NCBI RefSeq assembly: GCF_025318105.1
Contig: NZ_JAOANI010000019.1
Span: 62,001-126,000 of the forward strand
Origin: Venatoribacter pacificus
GTDB lineage: Bacteria > Pseudomonadota > Gammaproteobacteria > Pseudomonadales > Oceanobacteraceae
Length of the DNA stretch: 64,000 nt
Reading direction: 5' to 3'
Shown here: in pieces, positions 17,167 through 25,125 of the stretch
Position numbering within the stretch: the first letter of the stretch is position 1
How the letters are laid out: each line of letters opens with the position of its first letter
Made by a program: the position numbers and the translations under genes
The notes under the pieces: model-generated
Database searches by the model: none
What the model saw: the letters and a program-made list of their open reading frames with translations, nothing else
What the model was told of the DNA's origin: nothing

Positions 17167-19548
17167 TTAACCAAATACAACCTCAAATACATCGGCGTAT
17201 TTTTCTGCGAAGTGTGCGGTCATACCTTTACGGATATGTTCCGGTAACTCTTCATAATCGCGGCGGTTGGCTTCCGGTAAAATCACTTCCATGATTTTAG
17301 AGCGGCGCGCGGCAATGACTTTTTCGCGGATACCACCGACCGGTAATACCTGTCCGGTCAGGGTTAATTCTCCGGTCATGGCCAGATTGCGTTTAATGCG
17401 TTTATTCAGCAGCAATGACATTAATGCCGTGGTCATGGTAACCCCGGCACTGGGGCCGTCTTTTGGTGTTGCGCCTTCCGGTACGTGCAGGTGCAAAAAG
17501 CGTTCATTAAAGAAATCCGGATCACCGCCAAAGTCAGCCGCATGGCCTGCGGTATAGCTGTAGGCGATTTCGGCGGACTCTTTCATCACATCGCCAAGCT
17601 TACCGGTGAGTTTAAAACCACGGTTCTGCTGGTGCACAACGGCGGCTTCAATAGGCAGTGTTGCGCCTCCCATCGACGTCCAGGCCAGACCGGTTACGAC
17701 GCCGACACCGCTTAAAATACGTTCGGCACGGAAGGCCGGAGCGCCGAGGTAATCACTCAGGTCTTTATTGGTTACCGAAATTTTAGCTTTGGGGTTTTCC
17801 AGTAATTGCACCACCGCTTTACGCGCGATCTGCTGCAGCAGCTTTTCCAGATTACGCACGCCGGATTCGCGGGCATACCCTTCAATAATGCTTTTCAGCG
17901 TACTGTCACTGATTTTGACCTGAGATTTTTTCAGGCCATGGCGTTCCAGTACACGGGGCCATAAATGGCTCTTGGCAATGGCGAGTTTTTCTTCGGCGAT
18001 ATAACCCGATAAGCGGATGGTATCCATACGGTCGAGCAACGGTGCCGGAATGGTATCCAGCTGGTTGGCGGTACAGATAAACAGCACTTTGGATAAATCC
18101 ACACGCAGATCGAGGTAATGGTCGAGGAATTCTTTATTCTGCTCCGGGTCCAGTACTTCCAGCAGGGCAGAGGCCGGATCACCCTGATACGACGCTCCCA
18201 GCTTGTCGATTTCATCGAGCATAATCACCGGATTAGCCACTTCGACATCTTTTAATGCCTGAATTAATTTACCCGGCAAGGCACCGATATAGGTGCGGCG
18301 GTGGCCTTTAATTTCGGCCTCATCGCGCATGCCGCCAACACTGAAACGATAAAACTTCCGCCCCAGCGCGTCGGCCACAGAACGGCCAATAGAGGTTTTA
18401 CCCACTCCCGGTGGGCCTGCCAGCAACATAATGGAGCCGGATATTTCCTGCTTAAATGTACCAACCGCAAGAAATTCCATAATGCGCTGTTTAACGTCAT
18501 CCAATCCGGCGTGGTGTGCATCGAGTACTTCGCGGGCGTGGCTCAGATCGAACGCATCGGTGGAATACACACCCCAGGGCACCGACGTTGCCCAGTCGAG
18601 ATAATTACGGGTCACGCTGTATTCCGGCGAGCCGGTCTCAAGCATTTTCAGTTTGTGTAGTTCTTCATCAATGCGTTTGCGCGCCGCCGCCGGAATGTCT
18701 TTACCTTCCAGTCGTTGCACAAATTCATCAATTTCAGCGGTTTTATCGTCCTTTGCCAGCCCCAGTTCTTTCTGGATGGTTTTTAACTGTTGTTTCAGGA
18801 AAAAATCACGCTGGTGTTTGCTGATGTCTTCGTTAACGGTCTTATTAATTTCAGCCTGCAGGCGTGCCACTTCCACTTCTTTTTTCAGCAGCACCAGGGT
18901 TTTTTCCATGCGTTTCTGCAGGGGCAGGGTCGCCAGCACACTTTGTAAGGCCTTGCCTTCGGCGGTGGTAATGGCGGCCGCAAAATCGGTCAGCGGAGAC
19001 GGGTCATTCGGGCTGAAATGGTTGAGGTAGTTTTTCAGCTCTTCGGAGTACAGCGGATTAATCGCCACCAGCTCTTTAATGGCATTAATAATGGCCATGG
19101 CGTAGGCCTTGATTTCATCAGTGAAATCCGTGCTGCGTTGTGGATATTGAACCCGTGCCTGCATCGGCACACTTGTGCTGAGCCATTCGCGGATACGGAA
19201 GCGGCGGATTCCCTGGGCAATAAACTGAATGCGGCCGTCTTCGGCCTGAATGCGGTGAATACGCACAACACAACCGATATCCGGGATGCGCTCCGGTGCC
19301 GGTACTTCATCAACGGCTTTGTCGTCGACAAACGACAGGCCCAGTAATTTATGTTGGGAATCGGCAACGCGTTTCAGGGTTGCGCCCCAGACTTTCTCAT
19401 CGACAATCACCGGCTGTACCTGTGCCGGGAAAAACGGACGGCCATTAACCGGCAGAATGTGCAATGTTTCCGGCAGCACATCATCGGCCAGTGCTAATGC
19501 CCCTGCGCCTTCTTCTCTGCTGATAAATTCGTGATTTTCGTCGCTCAT
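17167..19548 (-). CDS. lon: ATP-dependent Lon-family protease (endopeptidase La)
   Basis: A 793-residue Lon with the N-terminal substrate-binding domain (about 25-220), an AAA+ ATPase (Walker A GPPGVGKTS near 377; Walker B VIMLDEIDKLG near 440) and the C-terminal serine/lysine protease domain (PKDGPSAGVT with the serine near 699, and lysine in GGIREKVI near 742). The N-terminus LHILPVNGRPFFPAQVQP looks like the second Lon of pseudomonads (AsrA type) and the gene is not beside clpX or hupB, so a paralogue of the housekeeping enzyme is likely. A consensus sigma-32 promoter lies upstream, which fits a heat-shock protease. Confidence 0.9.
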   Translation of the reverse strand: MSDENHEFISREEGAGALALADDVLPETLHILPVNGRPFFPAQVQPVIVDEKVWGATLKRVADSQHKLLGLSFVDDKAVDEVPAPERIPDIGCVVRIHRIQAEDGRIQFIAQGIRRFRIREWLSTSVPMQARVQYPQRSTDFTDEIKAYAMAIINAIKELVAINPLYSEELKNYLNHFSPNDPSPLTDFAAAITTAEGKALQSVLATLPLQKRMEKTLVLLKKEVEVARLQAEINKTVNEDISKHQRDFFLKQQLKTIQKELGLAKDDKTAEIDEFVQRLEGKDIPAAARKRIDEELHKLKMLETGSPEYSVTRNYLDWATSVPWGVYSTDAFDLSHAREVLDAHHAGLDDVKQRIMEFLAVGTFKQEISGSIMLLAGPPGVGKTSIGRSVADALGRKFYRFSVGGMRDEAEIKGHRRTYIGALPGKLIQALKDVEVANPVIMLDEIDKLGASYQGDPASALLEVLDPEQNKEFLDHYLDLRVDLSKVLFICTANQLDTIPAPLLDRMDTIRLSGYIAEEKLAIAKSHLWPRVLERHGLKKSQVKISDSTLKSIIEGYARESGVRNLEKLLQQIARKAVVQLLENPKAKISVTNKDLSDYLGAPAFRAERILSGVGVVTGLAWTSMGGATLPIEAAVVHQQNRGFKLTGKLGDVMKESAEIAYSYTAGHAADFGGDPDFFNERFLHLHVPEGATPKDGPSAGVTMTTALMSLLLNKRIKRNLAMTGELTLTGQVLPVGGIREKVIAARRSKIMEVILPEANRRDYEELPEHIRKGMTAHFAEKYADVFEVVFG

Positions 19549-19580
19549 ATCGACCCTTAACTGTTCGGCTTATGGTGCAA

Positions 19581-19608
19581 ATGTGGGGGGCAGCTGCAGC
19601 TTTTCAAG
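19581..19608 (-). promoter_or_regulatory. Heat-shock (sigma-32) promoter of lon
   Basis: Read on the minus strand, CTTGAAA (19608-19602) is followed after 13 bases by CCCCACAT (19588-19581). This matches the sigma-32 consensus CTTGAAA-N13-15-CCCCATNT at nearly every position. The -10 box ends 33 bases before the lon start codon. Confidence 0.8.
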
Positions 19609-19747
19609 GCTGGGTGATACAACGAATATGCATCTCTGTGTTTTGTTCGGTAAATCAGGATAGTCATTGCGGTTTTATCAGTTTCTCAGTAAAGAAATAG
19701 GTGCATAAGCTTATGCCAATAGGAAATAAGTAAGGCGGGGCAGAAAG

Positions 19748-20932
19748 ATGAGAGCAGGTGACATGCCACTGGCGGCTGCAGCCAGACGTTTTCCACGCGC
19801 TCACAGCGCTGTAGCAAGCAAGGGACACTGGCAGGGAGCCTTTCCTACCCTGATGCTGATATTGCTTCTGGCACTGGTATGTCAGTGGCTGGCAGGTCTG
19901 CCGCAGCTGAAACACTGGGGGATTGGCAGTCTGCCGCTGAGTATTCTGCTGGGGATTCTGATTGCCAGTACGCTGGCGCCGCGTTTCCTGGGCAACGCCA
20001 CTCAGGAATATGCCAAAGGGGGGCTGAAAGTCCGCCGTTTCAGTCAGCAGGTGTTACTGAAAACAGGCATCGTGCTGTTTGGTTTTCAGCTGACACTGGA
20101 ACAGTTGTGGAGGGTAGGCTGGCAGGCGTTGCTGGTGGATGTTGTCACCATTGCCGCTGTGTTGAGTATAGGAATCTGGCTGGGCCAGCGCTGGCTGAAG
20201 CTGCCTTTGCGGCTGAGTATTCTGATTGCAATTGGCAGTGCGGTCTGTGGTGCGGCGGCCATTATGGCTACGGCTCCTCTGTTAGGTGAACGAACACAAG
20301 CGGATGCCGTTGAAGGCACAGGGCAGGGCACAGAACACAGCGCAGAACAGCAGCTGGCGATAGCCGTCGCTCTGGTCGCGTTATTCGGTACCTTAAGTGT
20401 GCTGTTGTATCCGCTGCTGTGTCAGTGGTTCGGGCTGGACAGCAACAGCGCCGGCCTGTACATCGGCAGTACCGTGCATGAAGTCGCTCAGGCGGTGGCG
20501 GCGACCGATGTTCTCGACCCGGCCACCCAGCAGAACGCATTGATCGTGAAGCTGTTACGGGTGGCGCTGCTGGCACCGACATTATTACTGCTCGGGCAGT
20601 GGTTGCTGCGCCGGCCTGTCGCGGATACGGAGAAGAACCTTCAGCCGCAGACTGCAGCAGCGCCAAAACGGCTGCCGGTTCCCGGATTTGTGCTGGGCTT
20701 TGTCGCGGTGATTGTGCTTAACAGCGTGCTGCCATTGCCGCTCTGGCTGACGGAGCTGGCCGCAAAAGCCTCCGTCTGGTGTCTGATGCTGGCGATGGTG
20801 GCGCTGGGACTGAATACCCGCTGGCAGGGCATGGTGGCGGCAGGCATGAAACCCGTCTTGCTTGGGCTGATACTCTGGTTACTGTTGCTGGTCGGTGGTG
20901 GCTGGCTGAACGCTCTTTTCGTTCTGGCCTGA
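19748..20932 (+). CDS. YeiH-family putative exporter (UPF0324)
   Basis: A 394-residue polytopic inner-membrane protein with about ten hydrophobic segments and the family's conserved features: LSILLGILIAS near 60, RFSQQVLLKTGIVLFGFQLTL near 100, AIGSAVCGAAAI near 162 and GSTVHEVAQAVAA near 240. Relatives are predicted sulfate/sulfonate-related exporters, but evidence is thin. ATG 19748 follows a GGGGCAG stretch; ATG 19763 is also plausible. It diverges from lon, sharing a 200-bp intergenic region. Confidence 0.8.
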   Translation: MRAGDMPLAAAARRFPRAHSAVASKGHWQGAFPTLMLILLLALVCQWLAGLPQLKHWGIGSLPLSILLGILIASTLAPRFLGNATQEYAKGGLKVRRFSQQVLLKTGIVLFGFQLTLEQLWRVGWQALLVDVVTIAAVLSIGIWLGQRWLKLPLRLSILIAIGSAVCGAAAIMATAPLLGERTQADAVEGTGQGTEHSAEQQLAIAVALVALFGTLSVLLYPLLCQWFGLDSNSAGLYIGSTVHEVAQAVAATDVLDPATQQNALIVKLLRVALLAPTLLLLGQWLLRRPVADTEKNLQPQTAAAPKRLPVPGFVLGFVAVIVLNSVLPLPLWLTELAAKASVWCLMLAMVALGLNTRWQGMVAAGMKPVLLGLILWLLLLVGGGWLNALFVLA

Positions 20933-20985
20933 GCTGCGTCATTGAGGCCGGGGCGGTAATCGGCTAGAGTCCGCGTTTTGCTGAG

Positions 20986-21036
20986 TTTTTTGTCAGGCTG
21001 TGGTTTTTCCCGCACATGCGGGGTCCTGACAAAAAA
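20986..21036 (+). promoter_or_regulatory. Large stem-loop in the trpB2 leader
   Basis: TTTTTTGTCAGG (20986-20997) is exactly complementary to CCTGACAAAAAA (21025-21036). Inside this 12-bp stem lies a second hairpin, CCCGCA/TGCGGG (21009-21014 with 21017-21022). The uridine run comes before the stem, so it is not a standard terminator for either the upstream or the downstream gene. Its position 74-124 bases before the trpB2 start suggests a cis-acting RNA or DNA regulatory structure. Confidence 0.6.
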
Positions 21037-21109
21037 CGTATTCGCCGCTAACCGGCCGCACTTATCTGATGAGTGCAGGCCCAGAGACAGACATCCAGAG
21101 ACAACAATA

Positions 21110-22468
21110 ATGAAACAAACCAAAATTCTGTTGCCGGAAACCGAGATTCCGAAGCACTGGTACAACGTGGTCGCTGACCTGAAGAATCCTCCGGCGCCGC
21201 CTATGGGCCCGGACGGTTTGCCGATGGACCCATCGGCTATGTCGGCCATTTTTGCTGACAACATCATTGAGCAGGAAGTGTCTGCCCAGCGCTGGATCGA
21301 AATTCCGGAGCCGGTGCGTGAGATTTACCAGCAATGGCGTCCGACGCCGATGTTCCGCGCTCACCGTCTGGAAGAAGCGCTGGGTACACCGTGCAAAATT
21401 TACTACAAGTACGAAGGGGTGAGTGCCGCCGGTTCGCACAAACTGAACTCCGCGATTCCGCAGGCGTACTACAACAAGGTTGCCGGTATTAACCGCCTGA
21501 CCACCGAAACCGGTGCGGGCCAGTGGGGCTCGTCGCTGTCACTGGCCGGTCAGATGTTCGGCATCGATGTGCGCGTTTATATGGTGAAGGTGAGCTACAA
21601 CCAGAAGCCATTCCGCCGTTCGATGATGCAGACCTGGGGTGGTGAAGTGTTGGCCAGCCCGACCAATCTGACCGAAACCGGTCGCCGTATTCTGGCCGAA
21701 GATCCGGATAATCAGGGCTCGCTGGGTATCGCGATTTCCGAGGCGGTGGAAGAAGCAGCAAGCCGCGACGACACCAAATACTCGCTGGGCTCGGTGCTGA
21801 ACCACGTTCTGCTGCACCAGACCGTGATTGGTCTGGAAGCGAAAAAGCAGTTTGAAATGGTCGGCGATTACCCGGATATGATCTTTGCACCTTGTGGTGG
21901 TGGTTCTAACTTCGGCGGTGTGGCCTTCCCGTTCTATGCCGATGAAGCGGCAGGCGGCAAAGCGGTGCGTCTGGTGGCGGTTGAGCCAAGTTCCTGTCCG
22001 AGTCTGACCAAGGGTCATTACGCCTACGATTTCGGCGACACTGCCGGTCATACGCCAATGACATTGCAGTACACCCTGGGCCATGACTTTATGCCGCCGG
22101 GCATTCATGCCGGTGGTCTGCGTTACCACGGCGCCTCGGCTCTGGTCTCGCAGATGTACCATGAGAAGCTGATTGAAGCCGTATCGGTACCGCAGATCGC
22201 GACCTTCGAAGCCGGTGTGCAGTTTGCCCGCGCTGAAGGCATTATTCCGGCACCGGAGTCCAACCATGCTATCCGTACCTGTATCGATGAAGCCCTGCGC
22301 TGCAAAGAATCCGGCGAAGCCAAAACCCTGTTCTTTAACCTGTCAGGTCATGGCCACTTCGATATGGTGTCGTACGACAAGTACTTTACGCAGCAGCTGG
22401 AAGACTACGATTATCCGCAGTCGGAAATCGATGCTGCGCTGGAGCGTCTGCCGAAAGTGAAAGCCTGA
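21110..22468 (+). CDS. trpB: Tryptophan synthase beta chain-like PLP enzyme (TrpB2)
   Basis: A 452-residue type-2 TrpB. The PLP lysine is in AGSHKLNSA (near residue 112) and the phosphate-binding glycine loop is PCGGGSNFGG (near 264). The long N-terminus (ETEIPKHWYNVVADL) and absence of a linked trpA are hallmarks of TrpB2, which condenses indole and serine and is thought to salvage indole rather than act in the TrpAB channelled complex. ATG 21110 is chosen because homologous sequence starts there; the frame remains open 44 codons further upstream, across the leader hairpin, but that part looks noncoding. A strong terminator follows. Confidence 0.87.
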   Translation: MKQTKILLPETEIPKHWYNVVADLKNPPAPPMGPDGLPMDPSAMSAIFADNIIEQEVSAQRWIEIPEPVREIYQQWRPTPMFRAHRLEEALGTPCKIYYKYEGVSAAGSHKLNSAIPQAYYNKVAGINRLTTETGAGQWGSSLSLAGQMFGIDVRVYMVKVSYNQKPFRRSMMQTWGGEVLASPTNLTETGRRILAEDPDNQGSLGIAISEAVEEAASRDDTKYSLGSVLNHVLLHQTVIGLEAKKQFEMVGDYPDMIFAPCGGGSNFGGVAFPFYADEAAGGKAVRLVAVEPSSCPSLTKGHYAYDFGDTAGHTPMTLQYTLGHDFMPPGIHAGGLRYHGASALVSQMYHEKLIEAVSVPQIATFEAGVQFARAEGIIPAPESNHAIRTCIDEALRCKESGEAKTLFFNLSGHGHFDMVSYDKYFTQQLEDYDYPQSEIDAALERLPKVKA

Positions 22469-22525
22469 TTTTTTCTGATCGGTTTTAACAACGGCAGATA
22501 AAAACAGCAGATAAAAGCGACACAT

Positions 22526-22565
22526 AAAAAACGCCGCGTCTGAATATCAGACGCGGCGTTTTTTA
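22526..22565. terminator. Bidirectional Rho-independent terminator
   Basis: CGCCGCGTCTGA (22532-22543) pairs perfectly with TCAGACGCGGCG (22547-22558) around a three-base loop, with A6 before and T6 after. It sits between trpB2 and the converging DUF6351 gene and can stop both. Confidence 0.95.
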
Positions 22566-22605
22566 TTGTCTTAACATGCGGAATTTTTTTTAGCCGGTTT
22601 CTTTT

Positions 22606-24900
22606 TTACCAGCTTTTGGCCATGTCGCCTTGGCGGTAATCACAGACCCCATCGGGGAATAGGGTTTCCAGCTGCGTCTGATAAGGGCTGGCATCCAGCG
22701 GCGCGTAGACACCGGATTCGATGGCGTCTTTTACGCTGACCAGATGGCAGAATAAAACGCTGGCCGTGCTGTCATCACCGGCCGCTTGTCGGCTGCTCTG
22801 AAAGAACGGATATTGCTGCGTACAGCGACCATCGTCTTTGCCATTCCAGCGTCCATCCCAGACGCCGTGCCCACTGGCAATGATGTTGCCGTTATTATCC
22901 AGACAGCGGTCGCTGGCAAACTCCGCAGCCACAATACTTTCTGGTGCCTCATTACCCGGTATGGATCCTGTGGCGCGGGCATCGAGCCAGCGCACCATGG
23001 CATCAAAGGCATCCCAGCGTGCATCGTATTGTGCGTCACTGATCCAGATGCTCTGGTTGGGGTTTTTGCCCTGATTAAAATCCAGAATCCGCGCGCGGCT
23101 GGATATCGCCGACCAGCTGTGATGGATGTCCAGAATCGGATCTTTATACGGGCGCACATCAATAATCGGAATATCCAGTTTGCCGAGGAACACATTGCCC
23201 GACTGATACGCTCCTTTGGCGGCGGCTAAACTGCCGGGAATGCGCGCTGCCGGTTTTTCTGCCTTGCCGTTATGGCTCATATTCTGTTCACCATAGGGGC
23301 TGTATTTGCGCAGGGAATCGTCGCCGCTGATCAGCCAGTAATGTTCCGGCTGCATGTCTTTTTGTGCGTTCCAGCTGCCGACTTTAGCGTTCAGATCAAG
23401 GAATTGTGCGGCGCTGATATTGCCTTCTTTCCAGGCATTTAAACCGTATTGCACACCCACGTTACTGGCCGGTACTTCGGCGCGGCCAAAGCGGTCGGTG
23501 CCGTAAAAGTCGCGGTTGTCCTGCCAGTGGGTCCAGAAGTTTTCGCGGTTTACCTGTTCGCTGTAACGCGGGTAATGGCTGTTAAAGGTCGGGTTATTCA
23601 CCAACTGGGCAGAACCGCGCCAGCTGTAGCTGCATTCGGTAGCACCCTGATGAACCGGTGGCTTTTCCAGCCGTAACACGCTTGCAATATCGGCAAGAAT
23701 ATCCAGTCGCGGTTTGAATTCGGTGTTGTAGGCCAGCCCTTCAATCCAGCTGCGGCGTTCGGCCTTCTGCCAGAAAGTACGGTCAGCAGATAAATGGTCA
23801 AAATAATATTCCAGCAGCTCGCAATCGAGGCCGTAGGTAATCTGCGTCACCATATCCGGGTAGGGAATAATCGCCACGCCGCCGTCGATAATGCGTTGCT
23901 GTTTGCCCTGGTCGTTATCCACCTGCGGATGGTTCTGGCTGATTAAATATTGTTGCAGGCCGCCACCGGAATCACCCATGCCGATGGTGTATTGCGGTTC
24001 GCCAAAACGGGCAATAAATTGCTGCTTAACGCGCAGGGCGGTGTCTTCCTGCAGCCAGATATTGTAGTGGTTGTCGGTCTCTGTGCCGGTGGAATAGAGC
24101 ACCGCATAGCCTTGCTCCAGCGCCGGGCGCATGTCTTTTAATAAGCGTTTAAAGCGCGCCTGACCTTGCTGAAAACCAATACCGATGGCGCCTTTAAAAT
24201 GATAAATCGCTTTGCCGTTCCAGCGTGATACATCCGGCTGGTCGCGCTGATCGTTATGGCTGGTGGGCATCAGCAGCACATAAATAAAGCGGTTAATGGT
24301 TCCGCTTTCGGCCCGGATTAACAGCTCTTCATTGTCGGCGGCCGGGGGGAGTTGTTCGTCGCTGCGGAAAAACTCGCCGTCACGGTAACCGAGATAATGC
24401 AGTCGGGTCGGCAGTCCACAGTCCTGGCTGTAACCGACAATATTGCCGCTGTTATCGCTGACGGCGGTGCCATAACCGAGCTGATTATCAACCAGCGGCT
24501 GGCCCAGTTCAGAATCCAGCGTCTGGCACATAAAAGGGTATTGTTTAGGGCCAGCAAATAAGGCTTCGACCGGACCGGTTTGCCCCCATTGGATCGGAAA
24601 CGCGAAGGTTTCCGCCGGGCGGATCAGATCTTTCGGATGGGCACCATGATAAGCCGGCCAGTTGGCGACTTTGCTTCCCGGTGGTGTGCTCAGTACCGGT
24701 GGTTCGGCCGGGTTCAGATCCAGCTTGTCACTGATATAAGCGGTTGCCCAGTACCAGCCAGCGGTTACCAGCAGCGTGACCATAACACCCAGAATCAGCA
24801 GGATTTTCACAAAGCGCGGCAGAGCGAAAGCCTGTTGCTGGCGCCGCTTTGGCGTTGGGGAAACAGTGTGAATCGGGCGGGCAATAAGCGGCGTGCGCAT
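22606..24900 (-). CDS. DUF6351-like membrane-anchored alpha/beta-hydrolase-type protein
   Basis: A 764-residue protein. A basic N-terminus and one hydrophobic segment (about residues 30-55) form a signal anchor, so the large domain is probably periplasmic or extracellular. It shows landmarks I associate with DUF6351: ESGTINRFIY, a nucleophile-elbow-like GDSGG (near 311), PYPDMVTQ, and VGVQYGLNAW. A cysteine-paired secreted fold is likely. Function is uncharacterised; an esterase or polyester/oligomer hydrolase is a guess from the elbow motif. Start 24900 has AAGGA upstream; the frame extends 51 further codons without homology. Its upstream neighbour is a diverged paralogue in the same orientation. 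Confidence 0.7.
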   Translation of the reverse strand: MRTPLIARPIHTVSPTPKRRQQQAFALPRFVKILLILGVMVTLLVTAGWYWATAYISDKLDLNPAEPPVLSTPPGSKVANWPAYHGAHPKDLIRPAETFAFPIQWGQTGPVEALFAGPKQYPFMCQTLDSELGQPLVDNQLGYGTAVSDNSGNIVGYSQDCGLPTRLHYLGYRDGEFFRSDEQLPPAADNEELLIRAESGTINRFIYVLLMPTSHNDQRDQPDVSRWNGKAIYHFKGAIGIGFQQGQARFKRLLKDMRPALEQGYAVLYSTGTETDNHYNIWLQEDTALRVKQQFIARFGEPQYTIGMGDSGGGLQQYLISQNHPQVDNDQGKQQRIIDGGVAIIPYPDMVTQITYGLDCELLEYYFDHLSADRTFWQKAERRSWIEGLAYNTEFKPRLDILADIASVLRLEKPPVHQGATECSYSWRGSAQLVNNPTFNSHYPRYSEQVNRENFWTHWQDNRDFYGTDRFGRAEVPASNVGVQYGLNAWKEGNISAAQFLDLNAKVGSWNAQKDMQPEHYWLISGDDSLRKYSPYGEQNMSHNGKAEKPAARIPGSLAAAKGAYQSGNVFLGKLDIPIIDVRPYKDPILDIHHSWSAISSRARILDFNQGKNPNQSIWISDAQYDARWDAFDAMVRWLDARATGSIPGNEAPESIVAAEFASDRCLDNNGNIIASGHGVWDGRWNGKDDGRCTQQYPFFQSSRQAAGDDSTASVLFCHLVSVKDAIESGVYAPLDASPYQTQLETLFPDGVCDYRQGDMAKSW

Positions 24901-25060
24901 CGTTATATCCTTATAAAACGGTATCCTGACAGCGCGCCTGGGTTGCTTGCGGATTGCTGCTTGCGGAGAACGGCTCGCGGAGAGCCGCTTTCGCCAGCGC
25001 GCTTCGGAAGAAAGTACTGAACGGAGGATAAGGTGCCGGCGCGCGAATGCCAATTTTTCA

Positions 25061-25125
25061 TTGCGCCGAGAGGTGCTTTTTTATTGCGCCGACAGATGTC
25101 TTTTTTATTGCGCCGGTATGTTCTG
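25061..25125. repeat. Triple short repeat at the end of the second DUF6351 gene
   Basis: Three near-copies of a 24-base unit ending TTTTTTATTGCGCCG lie in tandem between about 25061 and 25115. The last one includes the stop codon of the upstream gene copy. They may come from slippage during duplication of the locus. Confidence 0.6.

Noticed and set aside
20986..21036. Terminator of the YeiH-like gene
   Set aside because: The T-run precedes the stem and an A-run follows it, the reverse of an intrinsic terminator on either strand.
20978..21109. 44-codon N-terminal extension of TrpB2
   Set aside because: It runs through the leader hairpin and has no similarity to TrpB2 N-termini; ATG 21110 begins the family sequence.
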